A model generated the notes under the pieces. That model worked only from the letters and a program-made list of their open reading frames with translations. It did not search any database and had not been told where the DNA came from. The position numbers were made by a program, and so were the translations under genes. This document shows, one piece after another, positions 1 through 8,505 of a DNA stretch of 51,871 nucleotides. Source of the stretch: Acidobacteriota bacterium. Lineage in GTDB: Bacteria; Acidobacteriota; UBA6911. The DNA is taken from contig JAFGTD010000258.1 in assembly GCA_016934295.1 (NCBI GenBank), forward strand, positions 1 to 51,871. The letters are read 5' to 3'. Each line of letters begins with the position of its first letter. The first letter of the stretch is position 1.

Positions 1-1
1 C

Positions 2-448
2 ATGGGCAGGCAGGCAACCTGGGTAGAGGTGGAGGTCGACCCTGACACAGGTGAGATCGAAATAAAAACCGTCGTCAACTCCAACGACGTCGGCAAGTGT
101 TTTGATCCTGACGGGGTCAATGCCCAGCAGTACGGCGGCTCCTATATGGGCTTAAGCCACGGCCGCCAGGACGGCAAAGTTTACGACCCGGATACGGGCA
201 TCGTGCTCAACGACAACCTAATTGACTACAAATGGTTCTCGTTCAACGACATCACCGGGCCCATACACCAGCGCATCGTTGAAAGCGGCCTGGGGTACGC
301 ACCCTATGGAGCCATCGGAGTCGGGGAGAGCCTGGGAGCGGTGACCGCCACTATACTGGCCGGCGCCGTTTACAACGCAACCGGAAAATGGATCACGGAT
401 TTTCCAATTACGCCGGACAAGGTCCTTAAGGCGCTGGGGAAGATTTAA
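2..448 (+). CDS. Xanthine dehydrogenase-family molybdopterin-binding subunit, C-terminal part (partial at window edge)
   Basis: This is the last ~148 residues of a large molybdenum-cofactor subunit of the xanthine dehydrogenase/aldehyde oxidase/CO dehydrogenase family; the reading frame runs off the left edge, so the first Met is probably internal. Seen: the phrase VDPDTGEI near the start, a segment rich in N/D/G (GKCFDPDGVNAQQYGG), and GVGES about 40 residues from the end. In this family the Glu of the GxGE motif is the catalytic base beside the molybdenum. The enzymes hydroxylate or dehydroxylate purines, aldehydes or aromatic rings with Fe-S and FAD partner subunits, which would lie upstream of the window. 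The substrate cannot be told from this fragment. It may belong functionally with the catabolic genes that follow, but nothing here proves it. Confidence 0.88.
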   Translation: MGRQATWVEVEVDPDTGEIEIKTVVNSNDVGKCFDPDGVNAQQYGGSYMGLSHGRQDGKVYDPDTGIVLNDNLIDYKWFSFNDITGPIHQRIVESGLGYAPYGAIGVGESLGAVTATILAGAVYNATGKWITDFPITPDKVLKALGKI

Positions 449-846
449 CCCGCATTCCTCACAGGATTAACTAGCGGTCTTGTTGGCCTGTCCCTCTCTC
501 GGGAAGGAAAATTCCGGCATCGGGAAGACCGCACCTGCAGGGAGGCTCCATACCGGAATACGCATTTAAATCAATAATGCTATCCTGTTGGAAACCTTCA
601 GCCGGGCGCAAAAATCCTGTGCCGACAGGAAGAATAAACGCTTCTTTTTAAAGTTTCGGTCTCTATTCCGCTTTTGGATTCCGATAATGAGAATTATGTT
701 ATTTTCGCTGAATTTCTGTTCTTGATAGTGTGAAGCTATTTCTGAGACACCACACAAGCCCTTCTCCTTATACTATCCTTCAAATTAAGTCTACGGTGTC
801 CTTAGATCGCTTAGTAATTTCGAGGTTTTGGTGACTGTCACCGAAA
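449..846. other. Intergenic region, about 400 bp, no convincing gene
   Basis: The stretch lies between the end of the molybdenum subunit and the end of the convergent beta-helix gene. A 63-codon frame on the minus strand (566-757) has no domain-like composition and no good ribosome-binding site. The region is AT-rich in its second half. No T-run terminator was recognised after 448. The only structure seen is the small palindrome at 817-848. Confidence 0.6.
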
Positions 847-848
847 TT
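817..848. repeat. Short imperfect palindrome around GGTGACTGTCACC
   Basis: GGTGAC and GTCACC face each other across one base, and AATTTC (817-822) matches GAAATT after it, with a seven-base insertion in the left arm. It abuts the stop codon of the beta-helix gene. The GGTGAC core recurs in the longer inverted repeat at 3964-4061 (ATTGGTGACAG), so it may be a decayed end of the same kind of element. It could also act as a weak transcription end structure for the minus-strand gene. Confidence 0.4.
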
Positions 849-3800
849 ATTCCGAGGCGCGCACCTCCACCGAGTAGAGCGCACGATGAGCCAGGATGTA
901 CAACGTACGATTGTCATTGCCTCCAAAGATGATGTTGATCGGGCGCCGGGGCACGTCGATGCGCGCTATCTGTTCCCCCTCGGGGTTGTAGACGAAGATC
1001 TGTCCGTTCGCGACATAGATGTTGCCATCGGGTCCGACTGCGACGCTTTCGCCGCCGCGGCAGGCCAGGAGTCGCAGGTCGTTCAGGGCGCCGTCCGCAC
1101 CCACCACCGCACTATAGGTGCGGGCTTCCGACGAGCTTGCGACATAGATCCGATCGCCGACCGCGGCGTTGAGGAAACCGTACGTATCCAGGTTATTGGA
1201 GAAGCGCCAACCGGTGGCATCGGGCGCCCCCTGAGCGACGACGAGCCCGGCCGGGAGAAAGATGCTGCCGTCGGGCGAAACGTATTGCTTCTCCTCCGGA
1301 GTGGTCACATCCTCCGCGAACATCTCTGCAAGCGTCCTGTACCGCATCGTGGAAAAATCGAGCTGGTTTCTGAACTCGCCGTTGTTCCAGTAGTTGGCCG
1401 GCAGAATCGCGCGCGCCTCCGGCCGCGGCTGCGTGGGCTGCTGCGCTAGAACCCTGATATCGGCCGGCGCACCGGGACGGAAAGAGTATACGGTCCCCTC
1501 CGGCCCCCAGGAGGAGAGCACCATCAGGTTGCCCGATCGGTCGAAGGCCAGGTTCACCGCATCCAACGGATGATCGTTTTCGATGACGAGCCCGTCGGCC
1601 GGCGACCAGCTGTAGATTCGATTCTTGTGGTGTTCGACGAAGTAGAGCTTGCCGGCACTGTCCACGGCCGCACCGGAAATGGAGTGGAAACCCTTTTCCA
1701 GTTTCCGGACCTTCGCGCCGGGCGCAAGCACCGCGGAAGCATCGGCGGGTGGAGGATCGGGCGGATTCGCGGGAATGTCGAGCACGGCAAACTCGCGTTC
1801 GCGCACCTCAAGTTTATGGGTCATATCCTGAATGGAATTCTCGAACGGGAACTTGCTCAAGCGCAGGAACGTGTGACAGCCGTCCTCATTGCAGAATCCG
1901 ACTCCACTCTCGGCATTGACATGCACATTCCGAAAACGAATGTTCTCGGAGTTGTAGCTACGGACCGCCGCGGGGAATGGCGCGCGCGTGCGGGTCACCC
2001 GATACCCGTGATAATTGGCGATCGTGATGTTCTTCGACGCGTTGATCTCCAGAGACACGGCTTCTACGCTCTCGCCGCCTTCGCCTTCTGTTTGCGGCGC
2101 GTTGATGTCCCAGTTCTCCACGCGGTCGAGCTTGATCTCGGCGCGGACATGGTGTTCATTGGAAAGCTGATAGACATGACCCGGAGTTTTGGTATTGGAA
2201 ACGTAGAAGCCCGCCTGGGCGTAGGTGTTCGGAGTCCAGATGTTGGCGAACGTTCCTCCGCCGCCGTCGGTCACCCACAGGCTGGGATACTGCCCGTCCC
2301 ACCGCTTGCGCAGTTCTTTATCGGCCGTGCCGTTGTTGTTATGGAGATCCCAGGATCCGCTGCCGTGCCCGCCCAGGAACCGCACGTCGTTGATCATGGA
2401 ATCGGCGCCCGCGCGCCAGATCACACCCGAGGCCCGGGGATTCACACCGCCGGTGAAAACTCCGAAGCCGCTCAGGATGTTTGCGCCCCCCGAGGGAGCC
2501 GCTATCATCGGCCTGGGTGCGCCTATGCCTTCAAAGCCGGGAGTATCGTCCGAAAGGTTGAGCTGTGTCATGAGCGGATGCAGCCCGATCAGGACCGTGT
2601 CGGGTTTGAGCTTAAGCGTATCGCTGATGATGTAGCGACCGCTCGGAAAGTAGAGCACACGGTGTTCGGCGATCGCCGACAGGATCGCGGCGGTGTCGTC
2701 GGTAGTCCCGTCGCCTGCTACGCCGAGCGTGCGGACGTTCACCCACTCCCCGGTCGGAGGCAGCGGCCGGATGGCCGGGGGCAGCGGCTTCGGCATCGTG
2801 TCGAGGGGTGTCGCTCTGTAGATCATGTCGATAGTCCCTGTCATCCCCAGGCCCGGTACGATGAGCCCGTAGTTGAAATCTTCGACCCGGTACTGTTTCC
2901 CCCTGCCGGCCACTTCCCTGCCGCTTTGCCGGAACCGGGCAAACACCGGCACGTCCCGCAATACGGCGTTCTCGACACCGACTTCGACGAGCGGGCTGTT
3001 CTCGTTGCTGATGATGATGGCGGGACCGGAAATGTTCTCGAAACGGCAGTCTTTGACCCACAACTGGTCGTAATACTCCGGGTCTATTTCAATGGCGGTG
3101 GGTGTGTTACGGAAGGTGTTGCGGATCAGGGTAAGTCCCGCCTCATGCTCGCGGATGGCGGCCTTGCGCTGTTCCTCGAATACCGAATCGATCAGGGTGA
3201 ACTGCCATGCTGCCGAAGGCTTGCCGGTGAGGATGCCGTAGTCTCCCCCATAGAAGCGCAGGTTCTCGGCCTCGTTCCCTATCTCTGTGAGGGCAGCGAG
3301 ACCGGAACCGACATGGAAATCCATGTGCCTGAGAAAGCTGTGCTGGGAGTAATGAGCCCGGATAGCAACCGCGGCGGGATTGCCCTCGCCGATTTCAAAA
3401 TCGATGTTGCTCATCGCCGAATAGAAGCTTGCCGGACTGGCGTCCCCGATCGTGTCATTCGGCGGCACGGTTCCCGGCGGGGGGAATGGAACACGGAAAG
3501 ATCCCGAAAATCCCCGGTTCGAAACGGCGGGTCGGGGCTTAAAGCCGGCAAACATCACCATGAGGCCGATGTCCTCCCGGTATCCCGGCGTGTTGTCGCC
3601 GAGTACGAAGACGGGCCGCGTCGGACCGTAGCCGTAGATGCGAACGCCCGCCCATACATATATCGTACGCGTGAGCCGATAGCGACCTGACGGCACGAAT
3701 ACGATGCCCTCCCAGGGACCGCTCGCGGCTTTGTCGACGGCCGCCTGGATAGCGGCGCTGTCGTCGCCTATGCCGTCGCCATGCACCTCAAAAGCCGGGG

Positions 3801-3924
3801 CCTCCAGGTACACCGCCCTGGGATCTTCGAGCCTGTCGGTCAGGGCGGATTCCGAGGCGAGAACAGAAGAGGCTCCAGACAATAAGATGATGGAAAAAAG
3901 ACAAATTCGGACTGAAGTTATCAT
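847..3924 (-). CDS. Secreted protein with two pectate-lyase-type beta-helix domains and a C-terminal beta-propeller
   Basis: About 1025 residues. An N-terminal signal peptide (hydrophobic run ending SSVLA) is followed by two copies of the pectate_lyase_3/GH55-like right-handed beta-helix fold. Each starts with the hallmark GDGxxDDxAAI (around residues 50 and 405) and a VPSGRY or FPSGRY turn. From about residue 740 there is an NHL/SMP-30-like propeller (repeated VDSAGKLYFVE, FDRSGNLMV, VGPDGNIYVANG). Proteins of this build bind or cut polysaccharides outside the cytoplasm; substrate and catalysis are not predictable here. I chose ATG at 3924 rather than the TTG nine bases upstream: AGG lies about nine bases before the ATG, and the signal peptide begins there. 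It stands alone, facing the molybdenum-subunit gene. Confidence 0.85.
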   Translation of the reverse strand: MITSVRICLFSIILLSGASSVLASESALTDRLEDPRAVYLEAPAFEVHGDGIGDDSAAIQAAVDKAASGPWEGIVFVPSGRYRLTRTIYVWAGVRIYGYGPTRPVFVLGDNTPGYREDIGLMVMFAGFKPRPAVSNRGFSGSFRVPFPPPGTVPPNDTIGDASPASFYSAMSNIDFEIGEGNPAAVAIRAHYSQHSFLRHMDFHVGSGLAALTEIGNEAENLRFYGGDYGILTGKPSAAWQFTLIDSVFEEQRKAAIREHEAGLTLIRNTFRNTPTAIEIDPEYYDQLWVKDCRFENISGPAIIISNENSPLVEVGVENAVLRDVPVFARFRQSGREVAGRGKQYRVEDFNYGLIVPGLGMTGTIDMIYRATPLDTMPKPLPPAIRPLPPTGEWVNVRTLGVAGDGTTDDTAAILSAIAEHRVLYFPSGRYIISDTLKLKPDTVLIGLHPLMTQLNLSDDTPGFEGIGAPRPMIAAPSGGANILSGFGVFTGGVNPRASGVIWRAGADSMINDVRFLGGHGSGSWDLHNNNGTADKELRKRWDGQYPSLWVTDGGGGTFANIWTPNTYAQAGFYVSNTKTPGHVYQLSNEHHVRAEIKLDRVENWDINAPQTEGEGGESVEAVSLEINASKNITIANYHGYRVTRTRAPFPAAVRSYNSENIRFRNVHVNAESGVGFCNEDGCHTFLRLSKFPFENSIQDMTHKLEVREREFAVLDIPANPPDPPPADASAVLAPGAKVRKLEKGFHSISGAAVDSAGKLYFVEHHKNRIYSWSPADGLVIENDHPLDAVNLAFDRSGNLMVLSSWGPEGTVYSFRPGAPADIRVLAQQPTQPRPEARAILPANYWNNGEFRNQLDFSTMRYRTLAEMFAEDVTTPEEKQYVSPDGSIFLPAGLVVAQGAPDATGWRFSNNLDTYGFLNAAVGDRIYVASSSEARTYSAVVGADGALNDLRLLACRGGESVAVGPDGNIYVANGQIFVYNPEGEQIARIDVPRRPINIIFGGNDNRTLYILAHRALYSVEVRASE

Positions 3925-3963
3925 TTGGACCAACCTATCTGCGCAGAAATGACGCGGTAGAAA

Positions 3964-4061
3964 AAAATGGGACCTGGTTATTCTGTCACCAATTCCCGCG
4001 GACTACTGTCGAGCATCCCTGCTCCGTCTAAATTGGTGACAGAACAACCAGGTCCCATTTT
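3964..4061. repeat. MITE-like inverted repeat, two 31-bp arms
   Basis: Arms at 3964-3994 and 4031-4061 are reverse complements with one mismatch, separated by 36 bp. Each arm reads from AAAATGGGACCTGGTT at the outside to ACCAATT inside. There is no open reading frame inside. Size and symmetry fit a small non-autonomous element or REP-like palindrome inserted upstream of the beta-helix gene. A similar but longer element with TTGGTGTCAGG ends sits at 36370-36514. Confidence 0.8.
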
Positions 4062-4170
4062 ATAACAGCGATCGGGCATTCCGGTACCGGTGAAATTGGT
4101 GAACGGAAAATCTGTAATTATCTGGCCTGTGACTCTTTCCGAAGCGAAAAGCTGGGCCGGAAATACATCG

Positions 4171-4236
4171 GCGTCGGGATCGGAATCGGTATCGGGATCG
4201 AGCTTTTAAAAACCGATTCCGATACCGACCCCCGAA
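4171..4236. repeat. ATCGGN hexamer array forming an inverted repeat
   Basis: The left half (4175-4200) is a run of ATCGGG, ATCGGA and ATCGGT units. The right half (4211-4235) is the complementary CCGATTCCGATACCGA, so the two can pair as a hairpin with a short AT-rich loop. The same hexamer array occurs near the right end of the window (51790-51820). It is non-coding and lies downstream of the methyltransferase gene. Confidence 0.7.
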
Positions 4237-4288
4237 AAATTACCCGGAGTCACAGATTGTTTAATCCGGTACCAACCGGAGGCCGGGC

Positions 4289-5602
4289 TTACTTCTGTAC
4301 CGAGAAAGTTTTTGATTCTGTCATTTTTCTAGCAGCTATAACATATATTGTCGATTCGACTTTTACTTCTCCCGGAGACAGGCCGGGATCTTTGTTCTCC
4401 GCGCTGAACCCCATGCTGTATTCCAGGAAATTACAGTCGGAAGTGAGATCCGGCAGATCCGATTTCTGCACAACCGCCGCACTTGTCCGGAAACCGGCCT
4501 CTTCGACGAGGAATCCCGTTTCACCCAGCAGCTTCAGTAAATGTTTCGTGTAGCTCTCGACGCCATTAATCACTTCATGTTTAACTTCCAAAGCATCCAA
4601 TATGCGTTGAAGCCTCTCAATGGCGGCAACCGTTTCCGTGCCCCCTTTGCCGAAGATCCCGGCGTATTGCCGGGCCGGGCTATTCATATAGGAACGCAGC
4701 GCTGCCGACTCTACAGGATCCAGCCTTGATTTGTGCTGGTCGAGAGCACGCAATAATTCCCCGCGATTCACTTTCAGATAATAACTTCTGCCATCCAGTT
4801 TTATTGTGCCGGGCAATTGCCTGATTGTGGGAAATAAAATGTCTTCGGGGAAAATTTCCATTGTTATTTCGTGACTGGGCTGCATATCAAAGAACGCAAT
4901 CATCGGAGACCCCGGCTTTAAAACACGATGGATCTCTTCTACAACCTTCCTGCCGTTAAATAGAGCGTCCAACACCTCTATGCTTATAATCCCCGGCACC
5001 TCCCCGTCCCTGAACGGCATGTCGTAGACATCCACGACCATTTTGCGCGTATCGAATGGATTCTCTTTCAGGAGTTCGGGAAATACATCGGTTTGTATGA
5101 GTTGCCTTAACATACTCTTTGGGAGGAGTCGGGCCAGTTCTCCATCCCCGCAGCCGATCTCCACCATATCGCCTTCATGGAAATATTCAGCCAGCGTTTT
5201 CTGAACGGTTCTGCTTGTTGCGGGGCGCGCGTCTCTCCTGGTGCGGTCATAAGCATTAAAGTCGTAATATTTCCTGTAATCATCATTTCTGCCCTGCTGC
5301 TGCGGTGTTTGAGCACTTCCGGGCCACAGAGTCGATATGAATACAATCGCTGCCGCTGCAGCGGCGCCACGCGCAAACAACCTGCGGGATAATATTGATT
5401 TCGATTCCCCTGCATTTAGCGCGCATCCCTCCGGATTTTGTTGGATTGACTCAGGATGGCGATCTCTTTGAGCTTTCGGACCACTCCCTGCGGATCTTCG
5501 CCTGAGTGTCTGCCTGCAGTTGTTTCCACAGACACTCACAAATGTCCTGTGGACAACCCTTATCAAAGCTTTTACCTCGCCGTTGGACAGGAAAACAGAC
5601 AC
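4289..5602 (-). CDS. Exported class I SAM-dependent methyltransferase (start uncertain)
   Basis: The conserved part holds a Rossmann methyltransferase core: VEIGCGDGELA binds S-adenosylmethionine, followed by DVYDMPFRDGEV and a downstream acidic loop. Before it is a signal-like segment with twin arginine (SRRLFARG, then an Ala-rich run ending GSAQ), suggesting Tat or Sec export, which is unusual for a methyltransferase. The start is not settled. The frame opens at GTG 5602, but the first ~70 residues do not look like protein. Better-placed alternatives are TTG 5566 (GAGG upstream) and GTG 5539 (AGGA upstream). A strong GGAGG sits before an ATG at 5415, but that ATG is in another frame, so a sequencing or real one-base frameshift is possible. 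Substrate unknown. It precedes the cupin gene on the same strand. Confidence 0.72.
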   Translation of the reverse strand: MSVFLSNGEVKALIRVVHRTFVSVCGNNCRQTLRRRSAGSGPKAQRDRHPESIQQNPEGCALNAGESKSILSRRLFARGAAAAAAIVFISTLWPGSAQTPQQQGRNDDYRKYYDFNAYDRTRRDARPATSRTVQKTLAEYFHEGDMVEIGCGDGELARLLPKSMLRQLIQTDVFPELLKENPFDTRKMVVDVYDMPFRDGEVPGIISIEVLDALFNGRKVVEEIHRVLKPGSPMIAFFDMQPSHEITMEIFPEDILFPTIRQLPGTIKLDGRSYYLKVNRGELLRALDQHKSRLDPVESAALRSYMNSPARQYAGIFGKGGTETVAAIERLQRILDALEVKHEVINGVESYTKHLLKLLGETGFLVEEAGFRTSAAVVQKSDLPDLTSDCNFLEYSMGFSAENKDPGLSPGEVKVESTIYVIAARKMTESKTFSVQK

Positions 5603-5835
5603 CCTGTAAAAGGAGTTGTCTACTGTCGAAACCTGACAATAATTTCCGATAAAATGCTTTCTGTTGTTTGCTTTGAATTTATGGACTTTATCTTACTATG
5701 CTTCGCAGCAGATTTGGTAAAATATTTGGAAACTGGCGCAAATCTATTTTAATACCCGAAATTGCATAGAATCGAAACGATCCCTGATAATAAATGGCAC
5801 GGATTCCCTTGCCGGCAATACACCATGCCGCTCCG

Positions 5836-6351
5836 CTACGGTTTTGCCTCTTTCGGCGTGCCATAGGAGCTTGAAAGCGATATTTCCAGAAACACAATAG
5901 GTTTTTCGGGACTCACATTCTTGATTACGATCGGGCAATGCGGAATTCCCGGCGGCATTGTGACACAACCCGGTTTTGTAAGAACGTGTTTCTCTCCGTC
6001 AATTGTATATTCAATCACCGCATCAAAATCGGTTATATCCAACGGATTGCCTCCGATAAAACAAAGAGTTTCCTCGAAATCATGGGAATGAGGCATATCG
6101 AAGCTGATAGGCTTTGCCAGGCAGTGGTAGCACATACTGACATCGCCCTGGAGTTTGCCGTCGCGGGCCACCAGGGACGTTCCGGTATAGTGCGCAATCT
6201 TGTGATAAAGCTCCGTCGTAAGCACATATTTCCCATATTTTGTATTATCCCTGTCTGATACCGGCTCTTGAGAAGAAGCTTTCAATCCGGCCCAAACCAA
6301 AACGGCCGCTAAACATGTCGCGGCCACCAATCCCTTTCGCATCAGTTTCAT
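5836..6351 (-). CDS. Exported small cupin-type protein (family copy 1)
   Basis: 171 residues. A signal peptide (MKLMRKG, hydrophobic core, cleavage near LKASSQ) leads to the family signature KYGKYV. The cupin metal motif follows: HSHDFEE, then FIGG, and later PPGIPHCP. The two His of HxH, the Glu and the last His would form the usual metal site. Three relatives lie at 8506, 30753 and 35919; this is the only copy with a signal peptide. The start ATG has GGAGG seven bases upstream. It is transcribed divergently from the candidate selenoprotein operon across a 313-bp gap. What it binds is unknown; a sensor, isomerase or oxygen-independent lyase are all possible for the cupin fold. Confidence 0.8.
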   Translation of the reverse strand: MKLMRKGLVAATCLAAVLVWAGLKASSQEPVSDRDNTKYGKYVLTTELYHKIAHYTGTSLVARDGKLQGDVSMCYHCLAKPISFDMPHSHDFEETLCFIGGNPLDITDFDAVIEYTIDGEKHVLTKPGCVTMPPGIPHCPIVIKNVSPEKPIVFLEISLSSSYGTPKEAKP

Positions 6352-6664
6352 GGTTCTTCCTCCCTTTGTTTATTCAGGTTACGGTCTCCTGCCCGGAATA
6401 TTCACACACAGGACAGATATCAGGGCGATACACTGTTTCTCCTATATTTAATAAACAGACAGATCGGACTCAAAATTCAGCGACACCTGATATCACGGAA
6501 GTTTGCCTCTCCATAGCAGCCCGTGGTAAAAGCACGATAGGCATCAAAAAAACGGAAGCAGGGCCGTCAGAAATAATTTATTCATTTTCCGCCATTCATA
6601 TTCCCATTGAAATTATTGAATACATAGAGAAAATCATAAGACAATTTAACCGGAGAGGGAGAAT
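6352..6664. promoter_or_regulatory. Divergent promoter region between the exported cupin and the UGSC operon
   Basis: The 313-bp AT-rich gap carries the 5' ends of both transcription units. The plus-strand end holds a strong ribosome-binding site (GGAGAGGGAG just before ATG 6665). I could not identify a confident -35/-10 pair or operator, and no gene is seen. Confidence 0.5.
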
Positions 6665-8443
6665 ATGAGTTCGTTACATTTAACAACCAAACGGTATTGG
6701 AGATTTTTTATCATCGGTGCGTTCATTCTCGCATCATTTGCCGCCTGTAAAAACGATGGGAAGCTGACCGTTCTCGATCCCAGAGGCCAGCCGTCCGGCA
6801 TATTCGGCCGGGTGGCTGAAGCAGGCGCGGGCATACTGGCCAATCGCAATCCCGAAACCCAGCCCACGCTGTCCGTTGACGAGCTTGTTCCCCTTCGGAT
6901 GGCGCCCAGGCTGGACAGTCTGGACAACAAGACGATTTACCTGGTGGATGTCGGTTTCGCCGGCAGCAAAGAGTTCTTTGAAGAAGTGAAGGCGTGGTTC
7001 CGTGAAAATATGCCTTCCGTCAAAACGGTAATCCACATCAAGAGCAACAGCGCGTTCGAGGACAGTCCTGAACTCTGGCCCGAACTGAAGAAAAAGGCGG
7101 ACGGCGTGGTTTTCGGCGTGGGCGGGTGAGACGGTTGTTCGGCGGGTACCGCCGAGTTCTCCCGCATCATGGAAAGCGAGTACGGGATTCCCACTGCCCC
7201 AGTCGTCACCGCACGATTCGCGGAATACGTCTTAAGAGACGGCCGCTCCCATGGAATGAACCTGCGCTGGACCTTCCCTCCTTATCCCGTCGCGTGGGTT
7301 TCCAGGGAAACTCTCCGTGAATACATACAGGGGAACGATCCCGTAACCGGCGTGCCGTTAATGACTGAAATTATCGACGCGCTGACAAAGCCGTTAACCG
7401 AGGCCGAGAAGAACCCCGAAATACCCGAAAGGCCCCAAAGGCCCCGCCTGCTGGATCCGGATTCCGAGGCGAACCTCCACCGGTTGTTCCTGCAGAACGG
7501 CTGGACCGACGGGTTGCCTATCGTGCTGCCGACCGAGGAAAGAGTCGCAGAAATGCTTACCGGAACCGACCATGATCCCCGGGAAGAGGTAGGCATGATG
7601 TCCGTCACCACACATGAGGAACAGAATAAATACACTGTGGAAAAGGTGGCCGTAAACGCCGTTATGGCCGGCGCCCGGCCGGAGCATCTGCCGGTCATCC
7701 TGGCGATCGCTTCGACCAAGCACCCCTCCATTCCCAGCTCGACAGGTTCCTACGGAAGCATGGTGGTCGTAAACGGTCCGGTTGCGAAGACAATCGGCAT
7801 GAACAGCGGCGTCGGTGCAATGGGGCCGTTCAATTATGCCAATTCCGTCATCGGCAGGGCCTGGACGCTTATGAGCATTAACTTCGGCAACGCGCGGGCG
7901 GGCGACACCTATATGGCGACGATCGGCAACGGTTTGAGTTTTACCAACCAGTGCAGCGCCGAAAACGAGGAAAAGAGCCCCTGGGAGCCCTTTCATGTAC
8001 GTAAAGGATTCAAGGCCTCCGAGAGTACAGTCAGCGTTTTTCGCGGCTGGAACGTCTCGACACTCGGGATGGGCGGAGCAGATGCATTGCTGCAGAGAAT
8101 TCAATCATCCGGGATGATGGGAAACAGTACCTTCGTGGTGGACCCGTTGGCAGCCAAGTCCCTGAAAGACGAAGGCTGGAACGATCCGGGCAGGCTGAGC
8201 GAGCATCTGGCTGATAAGATTGGATCCTCTTACTTTAAACCAAATCCGGAAGGCATCAATTTCATCGTTGTAGGCGGTGAAACCAATCCCATCTGGCAGT
8301 CAACCGACTATACCTATTATAAGACCGCGTCGATAGACAAATGGGTGCCCAAGGACGGGATCAAACTTGATGCGATGCCCCTCCGCATGCCGGTATATAA
8401 AGAATGTGAAGACGAACTGTGCATTATAGGGAGAAGCAATTGA
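6665..8443 (+). CDS. UGSC-family candidate selenoprotein, Sec encoded by in-frame TGA at 7127, probable lipoprotein
   Basis: One 592-residue frame is interrupted only by TGA at 7127-7129 (residue 155). The frame reads on without shift, and the protein on both sides belongs together: VVFGVGG, then U-D-G-C-S-A-G. This gives a UxxC redox pair with the same spacing as the motif that names the UGSC (seleno)protein family. A hairpin with a GGU loop follows the UGA at SECIS distance. The next ATG (7169) has no ribosome-binding site, against a separate second gene. The N-terminus is hydrophobic and ends SFAAC, so a membrane lipoprotein is likely. The C-terminal domain carries GWTDGLP, TVEKVAVNAVMAGA and AENEEKSPWEPF, as in UGSC relatives. 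The biochemical role of the family is not established; a thiol/selenol redox step is inferred. It is the first gene of the glycyl radical enzyme operon, 62 bp before the cupin. Confidence 0.82.
7127..7158 (+). promoter_or_regulatory. Candidate bacterial SECIS element at UGA codon 155
   Basis: UGA at 7127-7129 is followed by an 8-bp stem, 7137-7144 with 7150-7157. It has six Watson-Crick pairs nearest the loop and two G-U pairs at the base, closing the five-base loop GGUAC. Bacterial SECIS hairpins place a GGU-containing apical loop about 15-20 nt after UGA for SelB binding; here 15 nt separate UGA from the loop. All stem bases are coding, as expected. Confidence 0.75.
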
Positions 8444-8505
8444 GGGCTACATCTGAGTCCGTATTTGCGGTATGCTTACAGGATGTCATTGAATAGGAGT
8501 TGCTG

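Noticed and set aside
566-757. 63-codon minus-strand frame as a small protein
   Set aside because: No ribosome-binding site or domain, and it lies in AT-rich intergenic DNA.
1570-3690. Long open frame (706 codons) on the plus strand opposite the beta-helix gene
   Set aside because: It is antisense to a clear secreted protein, has no domain pattern, and its amino-acid mix is that of a shadow frame.
5107-5415. 102-codon frame starting at ATG 5415 with GGAGG
   Set aside because: Its protein is a shifted reading of the methyltransferase signal region; noted only as a possible sign of a frameshift.
7169-8443. A separate gene starting at ATG 7169
   Set aside because: No ribosome-binding site, and the sequence before it reads in the same frame into the UxxC motif through UGA.
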